From contig OY755244.1 in assembly GCA_963576725.1 (NCBI GenBank), positions 30,818,006-30,882,005 of the forward strand: a stretch of DNA of 64,000 bases, read 5' to 3'. The notes beneath the pieces were generated by a model that saw nothing but the letters and a program-made list of their open reading frames with translations, had not been told where the DNA came from and did no database searches. The translations under genes and the position numbers were made by a program. Every line of letters begins with the position of its first letter. Position 1 is the stretch's first letter. Source of the stretch: Azorinus chamasolen (Eukaryota; Mollusca; Bivalvia; Cardiida; Solecurtidae). This document shows positions 11,569 through 21,903 of this stretch, piece after piece.

Positions 11569-12030
11569 TTAACCCTTTCCTTCATGTAAGAAGTAATGAC
11601 GTCATCAATATAAATTAAGTATTTTGTTATAATAGCACAAGGACACGTGAAGTTTTTGCCATGGTAGAAACTGTATCTGTATTATACCGTAACCATACGC
11701 TAACAGAGCAGACCCTGACCAGACGGTTCCTATAGGAACCGTCTGATCAGGATCTACTCTGTTTGCAAAGGTGTAGAAAGGCGTGTTTATGAAGTAAATG
11801 GTTAATGAATATTCATTTCAGAAATGATGACATCATGAACTGTAATTAGATTAATTTCCATAGTAACATATGAACACGGGAATAATTGTCCATGCTAGAA
11901 ACAGTAAAGAATGAGATCAACATTAGTGCATAGCAAACAGTGCAGACTCTGATCCTACAGGAGCCGTCTGATCTGAGTCTATTCTGTTTGCAAAAGTGTC
12001 AAAGTATGGAGTAGAGAGTGAAAGCTTATG
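11569..12030 (-). mobile_element. Two MITE A copies sharing a TTAA
   Basis: The first copy runs from TTAA 11569 to TTAA 11802-11805 with a near-perfect hairpin at 11711-11777. The second begins at the same TTAA and runs to about 12030 with a core at 11937-11998. Confidence 0.75.
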
Positions 12031-12130
12031 AACACATTGTTTGAATTATCTTCAACAAAAGCTGTTATCTACTTAATATTCAACACAACGTTTTCCACGA
12101 TTTCTGTTTCAAAAGCACGACATGGGTCCA

Positions 12131-12264
12131 AGGTTATAAAACTTTTGAGTCTGAGTCTGAGATCATTCTTAAGTATCTGATGGGTCAGATTCTGGGCAAG
12201 CTAAGAATCTGACCAATCAGATGCTTGAGAATGATCTCAGACTCAAGCAAAACGTTTTATAACC
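12131..12264. repeat. Single-copy 134-bp palindrome
   Basis: The left arm starts AGGTTATAAAACTTTTGAGT and the right arm ends CAAAACGTTTTATAACCT. About 60-bp arms (GAGTCTGAGATCATTCTTA) surround a short spacer near GGGCAAGCTA. Arms and centre differ from all other hairpin families here. Confidence 0.8.
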
Positions 12265-12329
12265 TCGGGGCCTGGTCTCGAACAAACCAATCCTTATCTT
12301 TACGAAAAACAACATGCCCACTAAACGCT

Positions 12330-12670
12330 GATCTGATGAAAGTTACTCAGCGTCTCATCTGGATCCAAGCTGTTTGCAAATTGACTGTTAGGTCTGGAAC
12401 AGCGTGTCAGGAGAGTTACCCGTTCTCTTATACAGACGCATTATACGGACGTTTGCAAACAGAGTAGACCTATATCAGACGACTACTATAGGAGCCGTCT
12501 GATCTGGGTCTACCCTGTGTGCTTCTGACTTGATATAGATCTCATTCTACTGTGTGTATCAAAGCAAACACCTCCATGAAGAGTTTACATTAAAAAGGTT
12601 CAGCTAATAAAGGTTGATGATGTCATTATTAAATGTTCTAATATGAATACAGAACAGACAAAGGGCTAAG
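12330..12670. mobile_element. D right half, then MITE A
   Basis: 12330-12385 holds the right arm of a D core. An A copy from about 12440 follows, with core at 12452-12520 and a decayed end GACAAAGGGCTAA. Confidence 0.6.
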
Positions 12671-13012
12671 CACACCCACATGTACACATATAGAGTCTAG
12701 TCACCTGAAATTGAATGGGCCTTTTTAACCGTGATAACCACACCTTCCGTTGCGTTGGTAACACATGTATATCACATTTTTAAAAACCTATGCATTAACA
12801 TTTTTTCGTCAATTTAGAATTTTTCTTAATGTCGCTGGGAATTAGAATTGGGTTTATACATTAGTCATATCAAAGTTAATCTTTAAAACTTTAAAGAAAA
12901 AAAGTTCAGCGAGTTCGCCCATTTTATTTCAGTTAAGTGATGTTTACCTCGAGTGTTCTCATTTATCACTTTATAAACGCTCAATTTTCAGAGCGGAAAA
13001 ACCAATCAGCGT
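12671..13012. other. Intergenic, no gene seen
   Basis: No repeat or coding signal recognised. Confidence 0.4.
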
Positions 13013-13455
13013 TTAATCTTTCCCTGTTAAATATTCATGTAAGAAATAATGACATCATGGATATTTATAAGCTGATTTTTTAACGAATGGCATATGTTCA
13101 CATGCAAATGTTGGTATTGATAGAAAGTGTAGAATCAGATCTGTTATACAGTGACCCAACTTTAATGCGACCCACTTAGTGAATAGACACTGGCATCGTT
13201 TAAAGCAGGTAGTAGCTTAATGCAGGATGGCAGTTATGCAGAAAGCTCCTATAGGAACTTACTGCATAACTGTCTTCCTGTATTAAGGTACCACCTACCT
13301 CTACGACCAAGTATTAGACCTCTTTTTGGTGGTCGTATTTGAGGGGTTTTACTGTTATTTCATAAGCAAACGGAGCAAACCCTGATGATACGGCTCCTGT
13401 AGGAGCCATTTGATCCGCGTGCGTGAAAAGGCGTTTGTATGCAGGAAAGGTATAG
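13013..13455 (-). mobile_element. MITE A interrupted by a C2
   Basis: The left half (TTTCCCTGTTAAATATTC ... TAGAATCAGATCTG) and right half (TTTCATAAGCAAACGGAG ... AGGAAAGG) are separated by a C2 at 13149-13354. Confidence 0.8.
13149..13354. mobile_element. MITE C2 nested in A
   Basis: The ends CAGTGACCCAACTTTAATGC and GTATTTGAGGGGTTTTACTG lie after TA. Hairpin at about 13220-13287 with apex CTCCTATAGGA. Removing it restores a normal A element. Confidence 0.8.
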
Positions 13456-13529
13456 TCCAAACAGCATGGAACTTGCTTAATCTTGCTAGAGAAATTCGAT
13501 TGGCAATCAGTGCAGACCCTAGTCAACGC

Positions 13530-13897
13530 TGAAAATTTTCAGAGCGGAATCACCCATCAGTGCTTAATCCTTTCCCTGATAAATTTTGGTATTGATAGGA
13601 ACTGTAGAATCAGATTTATTATAACTTTATAAGCAAACAGAGCAGACCCTGATCAGACGACTCCTACAAGAGCCATCTGATCTGGGTCTACTTGGTTTGC
13701 AAATGCGAGAAAATGCGTTTATATGAAGGAAATGGTTCACTGTGGAGTCCACTCAGTATGAAAAACTTAAAAATTTGTTAGAGAATTTGGAATGACAAAC
13801 AGTACAGACCCTATCCAGAGGACTCCTCTATGATCCAATCCTCTGGTGTGTGTCTACACTATTTGCATATGCCAGTGTAATTATGTCCTGCAAAGGA
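13530..13897. mobile_element. MITE A then MITE E
   Basis: The A copy at about 13563-13738 has its core at 13632-13703. The E copy at about 13750-13875 has the core arm ACAGTACAGACCCTATCCAG. Confidence 0.6.
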
Positions 13898-14077
13898 TTC
13901 ACTCTTTCGCTGCCAAATATAGGTGTTGTCAAAATTTGTCGTCTGATACAATTTTCGATTGTTTGATTTTCTTTCGTTACAGTACAACAGTAACAAACAG
14001 GCAGGATTCTGGTGAGATGCCGAGTTACTCGGCGTTTCATCCGGATCAACACAGCGACATTGGCAGCGAAAGTTTAA
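13898..14077. mobile_element. MITE D, inverted
   Basis: Ends with GGCAGCGAAAGTTTAA. The core has GAGATGCCGAGTTACTCGGC at 14013-14032. Confidence 0.65.
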
Positions 14078-14336
14078 CCCATAAGTTTACCCATTCCACT
14101 GTTCTATATGTAGTCAAAATTTCAATACCTACTGAATATTCAAAGAAAAAATAGTTATATGAAATATGGAAGGTGGAACATTGTAGCTGGTTTTTTTTAG
14201 AAACTAATGAAATAGATCTATCAAATTTCATTAGCAAACAGAGTAGACCCTGATCAGACGGCTCCTAGGCCGTCTGATCTGGGTCTACTCTGTTTGCAAA
14301 CACATGAAAAGACATCTATATGAAGGAAAGGGTTAA
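14074..14336 (-). mobile_element. MITE A2 sharing TTAA with D
   Basis: TTAA at 14074-14077 is shared with the preceding D and TTAA at 14333-14336 closes the element. Core hairpin 14234-14299 with a shortened apex GGCTCCTAGGCC. Confidence 0.75.
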
Positions 14337-14409
14337 ATAATAAATTGATAGAAAACAAACACGAATGTTAGAATCTGTTCATTGACCATTTACTCGAAAA
14401 GTTTTTTAG

Positions 14410-14485
14410 CGCGTTTGCAAACAGAGTAGAACCAGATCAGACGGCTCCTGCCGTTGCCGTCTGATCTTGATCTGCTCTGTTTGTT
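14410..14485 (+). mobile_element. MITE A core only
   Basis: A hairpin GCAAACAGAGTAGAACCAG ... CTGCTCTGTTTG without recognisable ends. Confidence 0.6.
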
Positions 14486-14744
14486 TATTAACGCTAATAC
14501 AGATATGATTCTACAGTTTCATGACCAATATGTCCTGTTGTCGTTATAAAAATCATATAATCAAAATTCATTATATCATAATCATGGAGTAAAGGCTTAA
14601 GGAAAAATAGGTGGCACTTGTCCTGATAATTTCAAACTTTCATTTCAGTTCTCAAGCATACTTTGAAAGCATGATCTTTATTCGTCTTACATATAAACAT
14701 GCATTGCAATCACAATACATAAAATAACATAAACAATGTAGCAA

Positions 14745-14900
14745 ATTCATCACTGTTTAACGATATATTCCAATCAGTATGAACGGGAAAGCATTGCAAG
14801 AATATTGTGAATGACAAACAGTCAGATCCTGGTCAGAGGGCTCCTCTAGGAACCCTTTGATCTGGGTGTACACGATTTGCAAAAGCAAGTTTACACGTAC
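14745..14900. mobile_element. MITE E
   Basis: TTTAACGATATATTCC ... AATGACAAACAGTCAGATCC, apex GGCTCCTCTAGGAACC. Confidence 0.55.
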
Positions 14901-15284
14901 GCGCGTTTTCAGCATTCAACGAGGTATAACAGTTGATATCATTATATTTGCGCAGACAGACAGACAGACGGGTAACTGATTACCTTCATCTATTAATGCC
15001 TAATACTGATCATCCAAACTTTAAGTGGAGTAATGATTAAGTATGAAAGTGTATAATTTGCGTGCCAACTTTGGATGACAAATATCTTAGAAAACTCACG
15101 GTCTTTCATACATAATTATGGACAAAACAAGATAATTTATTCTCGTTATAAACTATGATTTATAAACAAACAAATTGTAGATATTTACAAAGCTGGTATT
15201 CAAATATTAATTCCAATCGACTTCAGACATATTGCAGATTTAAACATGATTTTTAATTTTAATAAAATATTCTTAGATTATTAT
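14901..15284. other. Intergenic, no gene seen
   Basis: A short CAGA run (about 14956-14971). The 3' part may be further decayed LINE sequence. Confidence 0.4.
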
Positions 15285-15551
15285 AAAAGAAAGGAGATAT
15301 AGAATAACTTTGTCTAAATTTAGAACATCATCAAATTATTTAAAAATAGAAAGATGTCGATATGAGAAGTGAGGAAATGTAGCTTTTGTAATCTCAATTG
15401 TATTGAAAATGAATATGATTTGAGAAAACGTTTCATGAAACCTTACCTTTGTAGATGGCGACCTTTAAACAAATTTGATGCATTAATGACATCTAGCAAT
15501 AAGAAGACATTATTAAGACTTTCAAAGTACATTTACCTTGTTTCAAAATGA
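15285..15551 (+). pseudogene. Decayed LINE ORF2 C-terminal fragment
   Basis: Conceptual translation from about 15303 gives RITLSKFRTSSNYLKIERCR. After a stop and frameshift at about 15370 it continues with RKCSFCNLNCIENEY, then LRKRFMKPYL and LLRLSKYIYLVSK before a stop. The order (Leu-Ser-Lys-Phe-Arg block, Cys-x-x-Cys with acidic Glu-Asn-Glu-Tyr, Lys-Phe-Ile-Tyr-like end) is that of the end of LINE reverse transcriptase proteins of the kind common in invertebrates. The short block usually found between Glu-Asn-Glu-Tyr and Leu-Arg-Lys seems deleted. Family within LINEs is not determined. Confidence 0.6.
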
Positions 15552-15754
15552 AGACAATAATTCAAGATCAGCATTTTGTATAAAAAATGTAAAACGGTAG
15601 TTTACACAGCACTTGTTCAAATGACGTTTTAGATAAACATTATTTACAAGAATATTTGTAAATTTTGTTACAATACTTATAGGTATATGACTTCTCTGTA
15701 AATATGTTAATGATATCATGTTTGCCTCATACAGGTTAGAAACATTGTAAAATG

Positions 15755-15897
15755 TTCAATACCAATAACGGTTATGTTATCTTATGAATGACGAACTGTA
15801 CAGAGCCTGGTCAGATGACTCTTCTATGAGTCCTCTGATCTGGGTCTACACTATTCGCAAATATCGACATACGCGTTACCCACATACTAAGGGTTAA
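15755..15897. mobile_element. MITE E
   Basis: Core at 15793-15859 with right arm GATCTGGGTCTACACTATT; ends at TTAA 15894. Confidence 0.55.
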
Positions 15898-16112
15898 CCA
15901 TTTCCCTCATATAAATGTGTTTTCACGCATTTGCAAACATAGACCCAGATCAGATGGCTCCTGTAGGAGCCGTCTGATCAGAGTTTGCTCTGTTTGCTAA
16001 TAGAACTTCTAAAATGGCTATAATGTTCTATCTTCCATAATTCATTGTAACCATTTTCTCCCAGGAATATTCAGTAAGTATTGAAATTTGGGATAAACAT
16101 AGAACAGGGAAG
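15894..16112 (+). mobile_element. MITE A2
   Basis: Starts TTAACCATTTCCCTCATATA and ends CATAGAACAGGGAAGGATG. Core 15931-15997 with apex GGCTCCTGTAGGAGCC. It shares the TTAA with the preceding E. Confidence 0.7.
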
Positions 16113-16149
16113 GATGAACACTCATACCCAGCAACGTGCGGAACTTTGT

Positions 16150-16215
16150 AAATACATGTATGTTTTAATCCAGATGAAGGCGAGTAACTCGGCGTCTCAT
16201 CAGGATCCACAGAAT
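16150..16215. mobile_element. MITE D core remnant
   Basis: AATCCAGATGAAGGCGAGT and CGGCGTCTCATCAGGATCC arms. Confidence 0.5.
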
Positions 16216-16562
16216 TTATTACTAGATGGTGAGTACGCGAATGAATAAGAAAAAATGTATAAAATGCAACATACAGGAGGTCATGTTTATAACAAGTAAC
16301 TTAACTTCTATACCTATGTCATACATGTATGTACTTCTTCGCTTGCTAAATTCTGAAGGGAGGTGATCCCCCGAGAGCAAAAATTGCAACAAAAAAAGAG
16401 AAAATTGCAGACTCGGTTTTATTGAGTCTGTTCATGAACAGTATTTGAAAGTGCAACACTGCTCACGCCCCCTAGCACTAAAACCATGAACTGACTGATA
16501 TTTCCATACAACTTGGACCCAGTCAAGACTCCACGTTACTACTAGGCGTATCATCAGCACTC
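16216..16562. other. Intergenic, no gene seen
   Basis: No recognised element apart from a weak D-like remnant near 16510-16570. Confidence 0.35.
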
Positions 16563-16801
16563 AAGCTGTTTGACCATTTACTCCATGAATATTCATGTAA
16601 GAAATAATGACGTCATGAATATTAACTAGATTAATTTGTTAACAACAGGAAATTTTGGCCATGGCAGTAAAATTATATCCATATTATAGCATAAGCAAAC
16701 AGAGTAGACCCTGATCAGACGGCTCCTATAGGAGCTGTCTGATCTGGGTCAACTCTGTTTGCAAAGGCGTAGAAAGGCGTATTTATGGAGTAAAGGGTTA
16801 A
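16563..16801 (-). mobile_element. MITE A
   Basis: ACTCCATGAATATTCATG left end and TATGGAGTAAAGGGTTAA right end. Hairpin 16693-16761 with apex GGCTCCTATAGGAGC. Confidence 0.8.
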
Positions 16802-16859
16802 CGTTCGATGGGAAGCGAAGGGCTGATCACAATATGAACAAACACAACTGGCATAAATC

Positions 16860-17007
16860 CAGTAAAGTCTCGCTAATGCCACTACATAATACACAATGCA
16901 TGTGAATGCTTTATACAGGGCAAAAGAAATGCAGGAAGGTCCTACCCATCGTTTTAAAATCAAGAATTATACTTTTGTTGAGTGTTCGCATTAGCCAGAC
17001 TTTACTG
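16860..17007. mobile_element. MITE C2, internally deleted
   Basis: The ends CAGTAAAGTCTCGCTAATGC and GCATTAGCCAGACTTTACTG. The central hairpin is mostly gone. Confidence 0.7.
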
Positions 17008-17097
17008 TACAACAACGAGCATTACACATCTGATAATAAACTCTCGACAGGAAAAAAATGCAATAAAATCTGTTCATAATATTGTACATAGGTTTGA

Positions 17098-17604
17098 TCT
17101 AAATGAGAAGACGAGTAACTCGGATCCTCAGCTTGAACCTTATTGTGTCGCACACTAATAACCAGTGTCTTTGAACGATGATTGAAAAACAATACTTTAC
17201 AAAACTGAGGTAGTCGACACAGACCATATATTATCCACATGTGTCCGAAACACACGTGTCAGTTCTATCGAAAAAATCTTTAAAAACAACTGAAAATCTT
17301 TTAAAAAAAGTTCCAAAAATAGCGTTTTTGTCGATTTTTCGGTGAGTTCCAACTTTTCGATTATATTTATACACGTACTCTCCAAACAACTCGTCGCAAA
17401 TGACTGATCTACTCTTCGAATGCCTGTTATATTGGCAAGTTCGCTAAGACATGTATATCTTTATTGTTATGAAACAAAAAGTGTTTCAACACTAAGCATT
17501 TTAGTCTGCAAAAGTTCTCGTCTACTTTAACTTCAGAGTAACCTTTTCTTTCATTTTCTTTTAAAATTATGATTTCATGAAGAATACCAAAGTACATGTA
17601 TCAA
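17098..17604. other. D remnant; otherwise no gene seen
   Basis: A half D core (AATGAGAAGACGAGTAACTCGG) lies at about 17100-17123. The rest is AT-rich without recognised features. Confidence 0.35.
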
Positions 17605-17908
17605 GTTCCTGGCTAGAGCATAGAGCCTCAACGTTTCATCTAGATGTCTGGTTCCTGGCTAGAGCCTAGATACTCAACGTTTCATCTAGATGTCTGGCTC
17701 CTGGCTAGAGCCTAGAGCCTCAACGTCTCATCAAGATGTCTTGTTCCTGGCTAGAGCCTAGATCCTCAACGTCTCATCTAGATGGCTGGTTCCTGGCTTG
17801 AGCCTAGATCCTCAACGTCTCATCTAGATGTCTGGCTCCTGGCTAGAGCCTAGATCCTCAACGTTTCATCTTGGCTAGAGCCTAGAGCCTCAACGTCTCA
17901 TCTAGATT
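17605..17908. repeat. 46-bp tandem array, ~6 units
   Basis: Unit GTTCCTGGCTAGAGCCTAGA ... CATCTAGATGTCTG; later units vary and the sixth is truncated. The CATCTAGATG block is itself palindromic. Confidence 0.9.
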
Positions 17909-18073
17909 TTGATCTCTACACAGGTAATCATGCCTTTGTCTATAATGCTGATAAATTAAATGTTTTAAAAAGCAAGCTATGTCAGAATGTCACAGTTTGG
18001 ATTCTGATGAGATACTGAAAGTAATAATAAATAATAAACTCAGTGTTGAAGATCAATAGGACTTGACCGATTA

Positions 18074-18287
18074 TTAACCTTTAGCCTGCTATGGGCGGAT
18101 GAGTGAATACCTATGCAAACAGTTTGGATCCAGATGAGACGCCGAGTAACTCGGCGTCTCATCAGGATCCAAACTGTTTGACACCCTGGTTGTATTTTGG
18201 TAGATAAGTTGATTATAGCTTGAGTTTTGAAAATGTAGTAGGTGAAAACAAATGCAAAACTAATTTGCTCAGCAGGCTAAAGGTTAA
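18074..18287. mobile_element. MITE D variant with different ends
   Basis: TTAA at both sides with 17-bp inverted ends TTAACCTTTAGCCTGCT and AGCAGGCTAAAGGTTAA. The core at 18115-18180 is the cleanest D palindrome (GCAAACAGTTTGGATCC ... CAAACTGTTTG). Confidence 0.85.
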
Positions 18288-18383
18288 GGCATTGAATGGA
18301 TCCCGTTTATAATTAAAATGCCTTTGTCATTTACAAACACTTCTGATCCATATCACATCTCATCCTTATAGACTTTTAGATTA

Positions 18384-18589
18384 TTAACCCTTTCCTCCAT
18401 AAATACGCCTTTCTACGCCTCTGTAATAACCACTTCTTGAAACCAATGTGATAACAAATGCTCTATTTATCACAATGGTTTCAAACTACAAAATTCTAAA
18501 ATTTTACCTTTCTTTAGTAAATGCTCCTTTTTGGGTAGATTCATTCAAAGAGGTTGGATCTAAAAATAGCCTATGGAGGAAAAGGTTAA
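18384..18589. mobile_element. MITE B, one hairpin arm shortened
   Basis: TTAA 18384 and TTAA 18586. The left end matches the A terminus (CCTCCATAAATACGCC). The left arm of the hairpin is truncated so the palindrome is broken. Confidence 0.8.
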
Positions 18590-19020
18590 ACGAAGTTTGT
18601 AAACACTTTGAAACTAGAACATAACAGAACTGTTCTGTTAGGCAAGTGCTTTAAAACTGCAACATAGCAGACAGTATAAGTAGAACAACGGAACTATTCT
18701 GTTATGTAGACACTGTAAAACTAGAACAACAGAACTGTTATGTTCTACAGACATTGTAAAACTCGAACAACAGAAATGTTATGTAGACAAGTTGTAAAAT
18801 TCGAACTGAACAGAACTCTTCTGTTCTGTAATCACTTTAACTAGAACAGAACTATTCTATTCTGTGAATATTTTAGACTGCTCTGTTCAATAAGCATTGT
18901 TACAGTAGATCAAACATGACTGTTCTGTTCTGTAAGACTGTAAACTAGAACTAAACAGAGCTGCTCTGTTCAGTAAACACTGTAAAACTATAATAGAACA
19001 GAACTACCTTGTTACATTTG
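18590..19020. repeat. Degenerate tandem repeat of AACAGAACTGTTCTGTT
   Basis: About eight diverged units alternating the dyad GAACAG-CTGTTC with ACACTGTAAAACTAGAAC. Unit length drifts around 50-60 bp. Confidence 0.75.
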
Positions 19021-19029
19021 TAGTAAACC

Positions 19030-19210
19030 AGATATCTAAATAAGATGCGTAAATTAAAAGCTTTTCAAGAATAACGTCTTTATTTCTCCTCCAAACCCCA
19101 TGTTGTGACCACCTTTTAGAATCGTCTCTTCGACGATGGTCACAGCATAGGGCTTGGTGGAGAATTGACAATGTTAGTATTTGAGTATCTACGCACGCTT
19201 ATCTGTAGCT
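19030..19210. mobile_element. MITE F
   Basis: Hairpin at about 19088-19163 with arms ACCCCATGTTGTGACCACC and apex CGTCTCTTCGACG. It is followed by TTAGTATTTGAGTATC and ATCTGTAG typical of F. Confidence 0.75.
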
Positions 19211-19454
19211 CTGTAGTGAACACTGTAACAATAAAGCAGACTATAGCTGCTGTATCCTGTACACCATGTGACACTAGACACTCTCCGGTTAGCATGCACG
19301 TGTTTGGGAGACAACTCACGTTCATAACGAAGGAGTAATAAAAATAAAAGCATTATGATAAGTGTTATTAAAATGTCCACAGAAATTTTCTTACAATGTG
19401 GAGACGGTCACTTATAGAATCTGATGGTTAGATACGCCTATGCTACGGAAACAA

Positions 19455-19810
19455 TTTGGGTCTAATTAAATGAGCAAAGAGTAGACCCAGATTATACAGC
19501 TCTTGTAGGAATTGTCTGACCAGGGTCTTCTCTACCTGCTTATATGTTACATATCTGAGTATCTACTGTTTGCCATGTGTAATAAATTTCCTTATTCTAC
19601 ATTTTTATTATCCAACTCCATGAATATTCATGTAAGAAATAATGACGTCATGAATATACATGTGTAAGTTTAATTTGAACAAATGCGGGTTTGTATTATT
19701 TCAAAAGCAACGAGAGTAGACTCTGAGCAGACGACTACTAAAGGAGCCGTCGGATCTGGGTGTACTCTATTTACAAATGTATAGAAAGATGTATTTATGG
19801 AGTAAACTGA
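19455..19810. mobile_element. Two diverged MITE A copies
   Basis: Core of the first at 19470-19540 (plus orientation). The second (minus orientation) begins ACTCCATGAATATTCATG at 19614 and ends GGAGTAAACTG. Confidence 0.65.
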
Positions 19811-19883
19811 TATTGATATTTATCATATATAGGCAGAGTCTTGCAAGACTATTCAGTAAATAGCACACTACGCTGGCAGTTAC

Positions 19884-20056
19884 TTAACCCTTTCCCTGTT
19901 GTATATTTATTCCAAATTTCAATACCTACTGATTATTCATGGGCAAAATAGTTATAATGAAATAGATCTTTCAAATTGCATTAGCAAACAGAACAGACCA
20001 TTTGTCTAATATGTTTGCAAGTGCGTGGTTACACGTTTATATGAAGGAAAGGGTTA
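19884..20056 (-). mobile_element. MITE A2 lacking its hairpin
   Basis: TTAA at 19884 and 20053 with the correct A2 ends, but the core has collapsed to a short stretch around 19984-20015. Confidence 0.75.
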
Positions 20057-20704
20057 AAATGGATCTCGTTTAATTTTTCCATCACCATTTTCGCCAAAAT
20101 GCACAATGACAAACAGTATAACACCAGATCAGAATACGTCTTTTCCAAGTTCATTGATTTTCACTGTCTGGCTCAATTTTTTGTTCTGTGCTTTTGAAAT
20201 TTGCATTTGTTGACATCAAGTTTTCATTTTACAGAAATATGTAAAGAGGAAGTCCCTACAATGAACGCATATTTTCAATAACATCATAACATTTGGTATT
20301 TGTTATGCTCAGTCATTTTTATAAAGACTGTCAATTTGAACATATATGAAAAATAGACCGATTTCAAAAACACTCATAATTTTTGTTCTACAACAAAGTA
20401 TTATCGGCCTTTTCCGTTCAAATATTCCGCGTTTAGCCGATGATCACCTGCTCCTTCCATTTTGTATGTAACAGCTCTTATGGAAGTGGTCGGAATGACG
20501 CTAATATCGCGAACAGATACGAAACTAAAACCCAACCCGAATAAAATAATCAGCGATATACTACTTTTCAGCGTATAAACAAATTAGTTTTGTATATTTT
20601 AGGCATTTTTAAAACGCGTCGAATGTACGGACTTCCCCCGAAATCTGGCTTCGGTTAGAGATGACAATTAGAATTCTGGCTAGAAAGTGGTAAGTATCAT
20701 TGAA
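20057..20704. other. Downstream flank of the sulfotransferase gene
   Basis: Apparently low-copy sequence, probably including the 3' untranslated region. No AATAAA was found on the minus strand in the first few hundred bases. Confidence 0.4.
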
Positions 20705-21903
20705 TTATGAAGGGACATCTAAGGTGTAACCAAACAGTTCAAAGTCCTGCATATACAGTTGTTGAATAGTTTTCAAAGTATCCGGTTTTACAACCTTAAA
20801 GGCTGCTGTCAGTGCTTGTCTTCTCTGTTGACTTCGCTCCTTGGAGGACAGTGGGCGATTCTTCATGGTTTCTATGACAATCTCAATGAGGTAATCCTCA
20901 TTTCCAATCATATTATTAGCCTTTAGCTTCTCAATAGGGAACGGTTCATGTGTGTGAATGTAACCTTGCATTTTAAGGGCACTCCATACTCTCTTGGCAG
21001 TGTCAGTCCATGAAAAGCATTGCGTGTCTCGTGTAAAGTTAATAGCCTTTATAAGAACTGGAATAGACAACTCGTGTTTCCATTTTTTGAAGAGATCGTC
21101 AATTCCCTTTAACTTTTGTTCTTCTATCCCAATATTCCTTAGAGCATACCAGATGTCTCGTTCAAATGTTTCCTGTTTTAACACAAGGAATGGCTGAAAT
21201 TCGCAAGGGCGACAACTCGTGGTAACTGGCATCCAATGCTGGTCCAAAATCTGACCCCGCGAGTTCTCTTTAATTATAAATTCAAGAAAGTCTTGAAAAT
21301 CTAAATCAAAACACCTACTGGGAATCTTTAACTTTCTGCCTTTCCGATTCATCATCATTTTGTTTATGTAGTATGTACCTGGTAAATACGATTTGTCAAT
21401 ATAGGCTGAAAACAATCTCGAATATGGGTCTCTCGAAATCACAATAGTTCTCTGCTCTTTTGCTTCTTCGCTGTCTAACAATACCGAAAATTGGAATGTT
21501 TCCCCTTGTATTATTTGACGAGACTTTGCTTGTAAATCATAATTATCATATTCGATCACACCAAAGGCCAAGGCTAGGAAAGTGGTGGCTATTTTGGGGA
21601 CTTGACATAAGGTGAAATTGTACTTTTTTGACAGATAAACCAGTTTCTGTGGACTTGTTTTTGTAACGTATGGTTTTGAGGTCTCGCAGTAACTTTGAAG
21701 ATGTTGCTTTCGCACAATTTGTTCCCTGTCAAGATCGTCTGACTCGACTGTGTCTTTGTTTTTCTGTTGTTGTCGTATATTGTTTTTCCTGTCTAGACCT
21801 TCTGACTCGAGTGTGTCTTTCTTTTTCTGAACGTTCTTATCCACCAGCTCATTGATCGTGTCCTTTTCAAGAGCATCTCTCTTCAAATCAACGCCCACGG
21901 AAG
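20705..21903 (-). CDS. Sulfotransferase exon 2 (catalytic domain)
   Basis: Minus-strand acceptor TTTCTTTAACATTTACAG lies just above 21903 and the exon begins CTTCCGTGGG, completing the Ala codon started by exon 1. The open frame continues upstream to 21964, but the polypyrimidine acceptor and the phase match to exon 1 argue against that start. Stop TAA at 20707-20705, after GYTLDVPS. No frameshift or premature stop. Confidence 0.92.

Noticed and set aside
15369..15551. Independent small gene
   Set aside because: Its translation fits a LINE protein end and the matching upstream part is in another frame after a stop.
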